Of a stretch of DNA of 7,761 nt, positions 1 to 6,119 are shown one piece after another. This stretch comes from JAYYZW01 sp036339995 (GTDB lineage: Bacteria > Pseudomonadota > Gammaproteobacteria > Ga0077536), in the NCBI GenBank assembly GCA_036339995.1, contig JAYYZW010000128.1, forward strand, positions 1 to 7,761, given 5' to 3'. How positions within the stretch are numbered: position 1 is the first letter of the stretch; each line of letters starts with the position of its first letter. The notes below the pieces were generated by a model. The model had not been told where the DNA came from and searched no databases. It saw only the letters and a program-made list of their open reading frames with translations. The translations under genes and the position numbers were made by a program.

Positions 1-188
1 ACTACCTGCTCGATCCGCAATAGTCTTGTTGACGCCGTCGCCTGCCCGGGATGGGCTTAATTGCGTCCTGTGGATCCTGAGAACGGGTGCGCGCTGTAAC
101 GTGTCTGCTCCAGAGTAACAATTCTTCCTAATTTGGCGACATATGAGTTTTTACTCTGACCCCGATTTTTCAAATGGATCGAACAACT
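1..188. other. Intergenic region downstream of the cluster, no supported gene
   Basis: No convincing coding region is visible here. On the plus strand the frame starting at base 3 reads Y-L-L-D-P-Q and stops at 21-23, and the frame starting at base 1 stays open to a TAA at 58-60. Either could be the tail of a convergent gene that begins outside the window, but too little is present to decide. A short GCCC/GGGC hairpin (44-47 with 53-56) is followed by only TTAATT and is too weak to call a terminator. The main structure is the inverted repeat listed separately. The minus-strand ATG near 143 runs into a stop after four codons. Confidence 0.5.
111..158. repeat. Imperfect inverted repeat, 14-base arms, REP-like
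   Basis: The left arm is 111-124 (CAGAGTAACAATTC) and the right arm is 145-158 (GAGTTTTTACTCTG). The arms are complementary at 12 of 14 positions, with a perfect outer 8 bp and a 20-base AT-rich spacer. In the operon's transcript this would fold into a stem-loop about 30-80 bases after the last stop codon. No T-run follows, so it is not a standard intrinsic terminator. The right arm continues into ACCCCGATTTTT. I recall the string TTACTCTGACCCC as a dispersed motif in gammaproteobacterial genomes, often near REP-associated transposases, but cannot verify that here. Other readings are an mRNA 3'-end stabilising hairpin or an operator for a gene to the left. Confidence 0.5.
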
Positions 189-2141
189 CTAGATCTCGCA
201 TCCCACCTTTAATCCTTCGAGCACAGCCTCTTCGGCCGTGCGCGGTGACAGCGCATCGCCGATGACACGAACTTCGAGGTCGCTGTTCTCAACACTGTTG
301 CATAGCGCCATTTCGCTTTCGTGGCCGTAGGCGAGCACTAAAGTATCGCATTCGAAATCCATCATATGCCCGCCACTCGCATGAACGAAATAGGCAGCGC
401 TTTCGTCCGCACCGGCGAGACGGGCGTAATGGGTAAACTGGACACCGAGTCGATCGATCTCGGCGATCATCGGATCGCGGGTATAGAATTGAAGGTTCAC
501 CCCAGCGCAATTCGCGACCGTCGCCAAGCGAACCTGATGTCCGGCTTTTATCAGTTTCATGGCTAAACCGAGGCCCACCCAGTCGCCGCGCCAATCGGCA
601 ATAACGACCCGAGAGCCGCATTCAACTTCATCATTGATGACTTGCCATGCCGTAACGACATGAGCGCTGTCGGTGGTTTCGATTTCGGGAATGTGCGGCG
701 TCGCGCCGCACGCGAGTATCACGACATCGGCGCCGCTTGATCGAATCAGTTCGCCGTTCATTTCGACGCTGGTTTTGATGTCGACCCCCGCGTTACGTGC
801 TTCCCGCTCCAGATTCGTAACAATCCCGCCAAATTCGCTGCGCTGGGGTAACAGTTGTGCGAGCAGCGCTTGACCGCCGAGTCGCGCACTCTTTTCGTAC
901 AAGGTGACACGGTGGCCACGTTCGGCGGCGACGGCAGCAGCTTTTAAACCCGCCGGACCGCCGCCAACGACCAATACATCACGCGAGACGCTCGCCGCAC
1001 TGCGTTCGCCATATTGCAGTTCGCGTCCAGACTCGGGGAATTGTATACACGATATTGGTGCACCGAGCGCGTAGTGCCCAATACAGGCCTGATTACAGGC
1101 GATGCACACGCGGATCTCGTCTGCCTGTTGATTGAATGTTTTGCGCGCCATGTCTGGATCGCAGATCTGTGCGCGCGTCATACCGATCATGTCCGCCTGC
1201 CCTGCCTCAAGCGCGATTTCGGCGTCCTGCGGCCGGCGGAATCGTCCGGTCACAAGAATGGCGCGGCTGGTGGCGCGTTTAACGCGCTCAGCGTAGGGCG
1301 CAACATAGGCCGGTTCGATCGACATCGGTGGCACGATATGCACCGCGCCTTCGGTGGTAGCAGACGAGCCCAAGGTGATGTTGAAGTAATCGAAGCGATC
1401 TGCGGAATCGAGCGCACCCAATACTTCGAGCGCCTCGTCTTCACTGAATCCTTCAGCCATCCGATCGCCGGCGGAAATTCGTAAACCAATGACGACGTCC
1501 GTACCGATTTTTGCGCGTATCGTGTCGTGCACTTCGTTCAGGAAGCGCAGGCGCTTCTCGAAACTGCCGCCATAGTCGTCGGTGCGGTGATTGACCCGGG
1601 GATTGCAGAACTGGATCGGCAGGTAACCATGGCTTGCGAGTACTTCAACACCATCGAGCCCTGCGGTAACCATGCGCGCGGCAGTGTCACCGTAGCCTTC
1701 GATTACGTCGCGGATCATTGATACCGGCATCGGACGGGCAGTCACGAGATAGCGCTCTTGCTGATGTATCGAAGGCGCCCACGCTACGGGACGGCTGCCG
1801 TCATCAAGGATTGCTGCGACTTCGGCGCCGGGATGGAAGAGTTGCCCGATCAGTCCACAATCATGTCCATGAACGACCTCCGCGAGTTGGCGAAAACCGG
1901 GGATCGACTCGTCGAGAAAACCAGACGGCACGTATTCATTGAAATACGCGGATTCGTGAGCAGAGACGGCCTCGGTAATGATGAGGCCGGCACCGCCGCG
2001 GGCGCGTGCTTCGTGATAGGCGACGAATGCATCGGTGATCAGGCCCCCGCGCGCGAGCAGGGTCTGGTGGCCGGACGAGAAGATGCGGTTACGAAAGGTC
2101 CGACTTCTGAGCGTAATCGGTGAGATCAGGTGGTCAAACAT
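189..2141 (-). CDS. OYE/2,4-dienoyl-CoA reductase-type flavin and Fe-S oxidoreductase
   Basis: A cytoplasmic multicentre redox enzyme of 650 residues, the usual length for the family of FadH, BaiCD-type enoate reductases, trimethylamine dehydrogenase (TMADH) and N-methyl amino acid demethylases. Residues 1-340 form the FMN-binding TIM barrel, including the signature at 171-200 (H171-G-Y173, then R..D.YGGS) and a phosphate-binding G-R pair at 299-300. Residues C346, C349, C353 and C365 (CX2CX3CX11C) should bind a [4Fe-4S] cluster. Residues 390-650 form a FAD/NAD(P)-type domain with GGGPAG at 393-398. H171 and Y173 align with the active-site His and Tyr of TMADH. The position of the TMADH cysteine that links FMN covalently appears to be Q26, so FMN is probably non-covalent as in FadH. 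The ATG at 2141 is the only start after an in-frame stop and gives the normal family N-terminus, but no clear Shine-Dalgarno sequence precedes it. It is the last gene of the cluster. The reaction is unresolved: N-demethylation and C=C reduction both remain possible. Confidence 0.85.
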   Translation of the reverse strand: MFDHLISPITLRSRTFRNRIFSSGHQTLLARGGLITDAFVAYHEARARGGAGLIITEAVSAHESAYFNEYVPSGFLDESIPGFRQLAEVVHGHDCGLIGQLFHPGAEVAAILDDGSRPVAWAPSIHQQERYLVTARPMPVSMIRDVIEGYGDTAARMVTAGLDGVEVLASHGYLPIQFCNPRVNHRTDDYGGSFEKRLRFLNEVHDTIRAKIGTDVVIGLRISAGDRMAEGFSEDEALEVLGALDSADRFDYFNITLGSSATTEGAVHIVPPMSIEPAYVAPYAERVKRATSRAILVTGRFRRPQDAEIALEAGQADMIGMTRAQICDPDMARKTFNQQADEIRVCIACNQACIGHYALGAPISCIQFPESGRELQYGERSAASVSRDVLVVGGGPAGLKAAAVAAERGHRVTLYEKSARLGGQALLAQLLPQRSEFGGIVTNLEREARNAGVDIKTSVEMNGELIRSSGADVVILACGATPHIPEIETTDSAHVVTAWQVINDEVECGSRVVIADWRGDWVGLGLAMKLIKAGHQVRLATVANCAGVNLQFYTRDPMIAEIDRLGVQFTHYARLAGADESAAYFVHASGGHMMDFECDTLVLAYGHESEMALCNSVENSDLEVRVIGDALSPRTAEEAVLEGLKVGCEI

Positions 2142-2236
2142 GGCGGTAGAGCCATACCACGTAGGTCATAGGCAGCGCCATTTCGTTTCTGACCAAGCGA
2201 CCCCATCGCTGGACATGCCGTTCTGGCGCGCCATGA

Positions 2237-2575
2237 TCAAAATTTGGCCGGCGTAAAAACAGCAACGACGTCGTTGGGCCCCTCGGTCACCTTATAGCCG
2301 TATGTCTGACCGCGCGGAATGTAGATCGCCTTGCCCTTGCCGAGCGATTGCGTTTGTCCATCAAAGGTGAATTCGACCGTCCCGGTAAGGATATAGACGA
2401 CTTCATCGTGCTCCGGGTAGGCGACCGCCGGATCGTCATAGCCTTCGTGCAAGGTCGAGATGTTAAACGACATGCTTTCGGCGCCGTGTTCCTTGCGGAT
2501 CACCCGGCGGCTGACGAGCGTTGGCTCTTCGTACACTTCGGCTTCGCTAACATCGACCACTTTGATTCCGCTCAT
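2237..2575 (-). CDS. Small single-domain cupin protein
   Basis: A 112-residue protein that is one cupin beta-barrel. Motif 1 is around residues 54-65 (PEHDEVVYILTG) and motif 2 around 79-94 (GKGKAIYIPRGQTYGY). The usual motif 1 has HxH(x)3-4E and motif 2 has a histidine after PxG. Here only H56 and E58 are kept; the first His position falls at Y53-P54 and the motif 2 His is Y92. Metal binding is therefore doubtful, and the pattern resembles EutQ-like cupins rather than metal-dependent dioxygenases. The frame also allows a TTG start at 2581, two codons upstream, but the Shine-Dalgarno at 2586-2590 lies only 4 bases from TTG and 10 from this ATG, so ATG is preferred. It sits between the aminotransferase and the flavoprotein. 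Its role is unknown; it could be a sugar- or amine-binding accessory protein, an isomerase or a sensor. Confidence 0.8.
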   Translation of the reverse strand: MSGIKVVDVSEAEVYEEPTLVSRRVIRKEHGAESMSFNISTLHEGYDDPAVAYPEHDEVVYILTGTVEFTFDGQTQSLGKGKAIYIPRGQTYGYKVTEGPNDVVAVFTPAKF

Positions 2576-2585
2576 ACGCAATTAT

Positions 2586-2590
2586 CTCCC
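2586..2590 (-). promoter_or_regulatory. Ribosome binding site of the cupin gene
   Basis: On the minus strand this reads GGGAG, 10 bases before the ATG at 2575 and 4 bases before the alternative TTG at 2581. The spacing favours the ATG. An 8-bp palindrome (CAACGTTG, 2590-2597) abuts the site and may be chance. No promoter could be made out in the 70-base gap after the aminotransferase gene. Confidence 0.5.
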
Positions 2591-2645
2591 AACGTTGTGA
2601 TACCTCGTCCGTTAACGTGCCCTCGCGCGCTGTAAGGCGGAGCAC

Positions 2646-4010
2646 TCAAACCACGGCGCGCACAAGCTCGTCGACAGTCTCCCGAATGGCGTCAACGATG
2701 ATGTCGATGTCATTGCGTTCGATGACGTAGGGCGGGCACACCGCGATGCCAGACACGCCGATTGCGCGGGCGATGACGCCTTTGTCGAGGAGCTTGTGGA
2801 AAATCCTGAGCGGCATCTTCAACTCCGGGTCGAAGGTGCCGCGGCTGTTTCTGTCTTTGACGACCTCGATCGCACCGATCATGCCGAGCCCGCGGACTTC
2901 ACCCACGTGGGGATGGTCGGCAAACTCCGCGCGCAGTCGTTGCTGCAGGTACACGCCGGTCTCCGCCGCGCGTTCGAACAGCGACTCGCGTTCCATGATG
3001 TCGAGATTCGCGAGCGCCGCGGCGGTACTGATGGGATGCCCACTGTAGGTCTGGCCGTGATTGAACTGGGGGATCTCGGCCTCGTGGTCCGCGATCACCG
3101 ACCAAATACGCTCGGAAATGAGCGATGCCGACAAGGGTGCATAACCACTCGTGAGACCTTTCGCGATCGTCACGAGATCCGGCTCGATGCCGAGGGCAAG
3201 ACTTCCCCAGGGTGTACCGAGCCGACCGAAGCCACAGATCACTTCATCGGCGATGAAAAGGATGTCGTGGCGTCGCAGCACCTCCTGCATCGCCGGATAG
3301 TATCCCTCGGGCGGCACGATCACGCCGCCCGCACCCATCACGGGCTCGGCGATGAACGCAGCGATAGTGTCTGCACCTTCGCGTTCGATAGTCGCCTCCA
3401 GCTCGCCGACCAATTTCACGACGAAGTCGGCTTCACTCATTCCCGGCTCGGCCTCGCGGTAATAGTGCGGCGTCGACAGGTGTAGGAATCCGGGGAGCGG
3501 CAGATTCATGTAAGCGTGCACCGCGGGTAGCCCCGTCATGCTAGATGCGCCCAGCGTGATGCCGTGATAACCCATATGGTGCGAGAGGATTTTTGTCTTC
3601 TCCGGTTTACCCCGAAGCTGGTTGTAAAGCCACACGAGCTTGATCTGCGTGTCGTTTGCGTCGGAACCCGATAGCCCAAAGAAAACCCGCGCCATGGACC
3701 AGGGCATGAGCCGCTTGAGACGATCAGCTAGACGGATCGTTGGCTCGGTCGCCATACCGAAAAACGAGTGGAAAAACGCGAGCCGACGTGCCTGTTCGGC
3801 AATCGCCTCAGCGATCTCCAGGCGGCCGTAGCCGACATCACAGCACCACAGTCCGGACATCGCGTCGATGTATTCGCGACCTTTAAGATCGCGCACACGT
3901 ACACCCTGCGCGTCGTTCATGATCAACGGCCCGCGTTCGGCGATATCAGCAAAGTTGGTATAAGGATGAAGGTGGGACTCGAGATCGATACCTTGGAGGT
4001 CGGTGAGCAT
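2646..4010 (-). CDS. Class III PLP aminotransferase (omega-amino acid type)
   Basis: A 454-residue cytoplasmic, PLP-dependent transaminase of fold type I, subgroup III (omega-amino acid:pyruvate, GABA or putrescine transaminases). Landmarks seen: SGSDAND at 114-120 (PLP phosphate loop), GYHG at 147-150 with the stacking aromatic Y148, IAEPVMGAGG at 220-229, D255 of ADEV (pyridine nitrogen contact), K284 in TIAKG (Schiff-base lysine), and GQTYSGHP at 319-326. R415, in the VIARAIG segment just before the CPPY motif, matches the place of the flipping arginine that lets omega-transaminases accept both carboxylate and neutral groups. It is full length and all catalytic residues are present. The ATG has a strong Shine-Dalgarno 8 bases upstream and lies 40 bases after hyuA. 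In this cluster it plausibly removes the amino group released by ring opening, giving a semialdehyde with pyruvate or 2-oxoglutarate as acceptor. The exact amine donor is not predictable. Confidence 0.92.
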   Translation of the reverse strand: MLTDLQGIDLESHLHPYTNFADIAERGPLIMNDAQGVRVRDLKGREYIDAMSGLWCCDVGYGRLEIAEAIAEQARRLAFFHSFFGMATEPTIRLADRLKRLMPWSMARVFFGLSGSDANDTQIKLVWLYNQLRGKPEKTKILSHHMGYHGITLGASSMTGLPAVHAYMNLPLPGFLHLSTPHYYREAEPGMSEADFVVKLVGELEATIEREGADTIAAFIAEPVMGAGGVIVPPEGYYPAMQEVLRRHDILFIADEVICGFGRLGTPWGSLALGIEPDLVTIAKGLTSGYAPLSASLISERIWSVIADHEAEIPQFNHGQTYSGHPISTAAALANLDIMERESLFERAAETGVYLQQRLRAEFADHPHVGEVRGLGMIGAIEVVKDRNSRGTFDPELKMPLRIFHKLLDKGVIARAIGVSGIAVCPPYVIERNDIDIIVDAIRETVDELVRAVV

Positions 4011-4018
4011 TGCGAGAA

Positions 4019-4023
4019 CTCCT
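4019..4023 (-). promoter_or_regulatory. Ribosome binding site of the aminotransferase gene
   Basis: The minus strand reads AGGAG, followed by an 8-base spacer and the ATG at 4010. This is the best Shine-Dalgarno in the window and fixes the aminotransferase start. It lies within the 40-base gap after the hyuA stop, too short for an obvious independent promoter, which supports co-transcription. Confidence 0.8.
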
Positions 4024-4050
4024 GTGTCGGTAGCGCCCAGGCAACGCGGG

Positions 4051-6117
4051 CTAGAGAGCGATGGTCAGCAGCGAACTACCATCCGCTTGAACGACCAGGA
4101 TGTCGTCGGGGTTGACGACGATAGTCGTGGTTGCGAATTCGACAATGGCCGGACCGGTGATGCGATCCCCCGCTGCCAGCGCATCGCCCTGCCAGATATC
4201 AGTCGCTACTTCGGCATTCACCGCGGCCATGTATGCCGTGCGTCGTCCGGACGGCTTAGATCTGCCGTCGGATTGCCGCGCCAGGCGTCCTTGGGGCGCC
4301 GGTCGGCTGCCGGTCGCCACGAGCCGCCAGTGCAGGCATTCGACCGGTTGATCGCGCATCGAGTAAGTAAATCGCTTGTCGTGTTCGGCATGGAAATCCG
4401 CTTCCAGGCGGCGCAGAAACGCATCGTCGATGGGGCCGTCGGGCAGCGGCACGGTGAGATTATGGACCTGTCCCGGGTAGCGTCCTTCGAGATGGCGCGA
4501 GAAGCGAATTTCGTCCGATTTGAAACCGTCGGACTCCAGATGCGCGCTGCCCTCGGCCACCAAGCTGTCGAACACGCCGCTGATGCGAGCAGCTACCCCC
4601 GGTGCGTTCGAGTAACAATGTGCGAGGCGAACGTAATCGTGTCTCACCGGTGTCACGGCCATACCGAAGGCACACAGTCCGCCCGCCGATCTCGGGATCA
4701 ACACCTCGCCGATGCCAAGCATGCGCGCCAGTTCCGCGGCGTGAAGTCCGCCGGCGCCGCCTCCGGCTACCATGACATAGTCACGCGGGTCTATGCCGCG
4801 TTCGATCGAGACGGCGCGAATGGCGGTGGCCATATTTGAATTTACAATGGTCAGGATCCCGGCTGCCGCGGTATTAATGTCCAGGCCCATCGGCGTTGCG
4901 AGATGCGTGGCTATCGCCTTGATTGCAAGATCCATATCGAGTGAGCGGCGACCGCCCAGGAACGCGCCGGCCGCCATGCGTCCAACGACCAGGTTGGCAT
5001 CAGTGACGGCAGGCTCAGTGCCGCCGCGTCCGTAGCAGGCCGGTCCTGGCTGGGAGCCGGCACTGCGCGGCCCAACCCTGAGCGAGTTGCCGCTATCGAG
5101 CCACGCCACGGAGCCGCCGCCGGCACCCACGGACAGGACCTCTACCCCGTTAACACCGATGGGCTGATCGGCAACCTTGATATCGCTCGACATCACCGGT
5201 TCACCATCGCGCAGCAAGCAGACATCGAAACTGGTACCGCCCATGTCGATCACGATTAGGCGATCCGGGGCTTTCGTGCTCGACGCGTAGTATGCGGCCG
5301 CGGCAGGACCCGCCGCCGGTCCTGAAGCGATCGCGTTAACCGGGCGCGCCAACAGATCGGGAACGGCCGCGCAGCCGCCATTTACCTGCATGATGAGCGG
5401 CCGATGGGGCATCCCACCTTTTTCCATCTCGGTTTCGAACGCACGCAGGTAGTCGCCGATGATAGGCGCGATATACGCGCTCAGGACGGTCGACGAAGTA
5501 CGTTCCCACTCGCGGATCTCCGGCAGAATATCGGATGAACACAAGACGTCGACGCCGGGCAGTTCTTCCTGGACGATTTCGGCCGTGCGCTTTTCATGTG
5601 TCGCATCGAGAATCGACCAAAGGTAGGCGATGGCGACCGCCTTGACTCCGTGCTTGTCAAATGTGCGCGCTGCCTCGCGTACGGCGTCTTCGTCCAGCGG
5701 TTTGACTTCGGAACCGTCGGCGGCGGTGCGCTCAGGAACGCCGAGGCGCAGATAGCGCGGAATAAGGTCTTCGGATTTTTGCAGATGCACGTTAAAACGC
5801 TCCGGCTTGGAGCCGCGGCCAAGATGAACGACGTCGCGGAACCCCTCCGTACAGAGCAAACCGACGACGGGACCGTTGCGCTGAATCAGCGCATTGGTGG
5901 CCATGGTCTGGCCGTGGACCAGAAACTCGGTAGATTGCAGCAGCGCCTCGACACTCGTGTCCACTTCCGCGGCAATCCCGGCAAGCCCGGCCGTGATCGC
6001 ATGCAGCGGTTCGTCGGGGGTTGAATCTTCTTTGTAAACCAGGAACTGCCCGTTATCCTGCAGCAATACGACATCGGTGAACGTGCCACCGATATCGATT
6101 CCAATCCGATTTGTCAT
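4051..6117 (-). CDS. hyuA: Hydantoinase/oxoprolinase subunit A (ATP-dependent cyclic amide hydrolase)
   Basis: A 688-residue ATP-binding subunit, the normal length for HyuA, AcxA-like and CapA-like proteins. Residues 5-15 (IGIDIGGTFTD) and 291-299 (DMGGTSFDV) are the two phosphate-binding loops of an ASKHA-type ATPase fold. The hydantoinase A N-terminal domain covers roughly 4-190, the core domain 205-495 (with NAIASGPAAGP at 261-271 and GAGGGS at 331-336), and the C-terminal domain 500-688 (RYPGQ at 546-550, GPAIVEFATTT at 655-665). In this family subunit A phosphorylates the amide oxygen with ATP and subunit B completes hydrolysis; known substrates include N-methylhydantoin, 5-oxoproline and caprolactam. 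Related complexes carboxylate acetone or acetophenone, but those usually have extra subunits that are absent here. The start is 2 bases after the hyuB stop and has no good Shine-Dalgarno, so translation is probably coupled to hyuB. The family is certain; the substrate is not. Confidence 0.93.
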   Translation of the reverse strand: MTNRIGIDIGGTFTDVVLLQDNGQFLVYKEDSTPDEPLHAITAGLAGIAAEVDTSVEALLQSTEFLVHGQTMATNALIQRNGPVVGLLCTEGFRDVVHLGRGSKPERFNVHLQKSEDLIPRYLRLGVPERTAADGSEVKPLDEDAVREAARTFDKHGVKAVAIAYLWSILDATHEKRTAEIVQEELPGVDVLCSSDILPEIREWERTSSTVLSAYIAPIIGDYLRAFETEMEKGGMPHRPLIMQVNGGCAAVPDLLARPVNAIASGPAAGPAAAAYYASSTKAPDRLIVIDMGGTSFDVCLLRDGEPVMSSDIKVADQPIGVNGVEVLSVGAGGGSVAWLDSGNSLRVGPRSAGSQPGPACYGRGGTEPAVTDANLVVGRMAAGAFLGGRRSLDMDLAIKAIATHLATPMGLDINTAAAGILTIVNSNMATAIRAVSIERGIDPRDYVMVAGGGAGGLHAAELARMLGIGEVLIPRSAGGLCAFGMAVTPVRHDYVRLAHCYSNAPGVAARISGVFDSLVAEGSAHLESDGFKSDEIRFSRHLEGRYPGQVHNLTVPLPDGPIDDAFLRRLEADFHAEHDKRFTYSMRDQPVECLHWRLVATGSRPAPQGRLARQSDGRSKPSGRRTAYMAAVNAEVATDIWQGDALAAGDRITGPAIVEFATTTIVVNPDDILVVQADGSSLLTIAL

Positions 6118-6119
6118 CG

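Noticed and set aside
44..60. Hairpin GCCC-GGGAT-GGGC followed by TTAATT as an intrinsic terminator
   Set aside because: The stem is only 4 bp and there is no T-run.
1014..1484. Plus-strand open frame of 156 codons opposite the flavoprotein
   Set aside because: It is a shadow of the FMN-barrel coding region with no independent support.
2225..2232. GGCGCGCC palindrome at the end of the cupin gene
   Set aside because: A single 8-base GC palindrome in GC-rich DNA is expected by chance, and no paired site or motif supports an operator.
2237..2581. TTG start for the cupin, giving 114 residues
   Set aside because: The Shine-Dalgarno is only 4 bases from the TTG but 10 from the in-frame ATG two codons later; ATG is also the more common start.
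2796..3485. Plus-strand open frame of 229 codons opposite the aminotransferase
   Set aside because: It overlaps the catalytic region of a clearly real gene, and its translation has no domain-like pattern.
4003..4839. Plus-strand open frame of 278 codons opposite hyuA
   Set aside because: It lies antisense to a gene with intact family motifs, its translation has no recognisable domain and is rich in Arg/His, and long antisense frames are common in GC-rich DNA.
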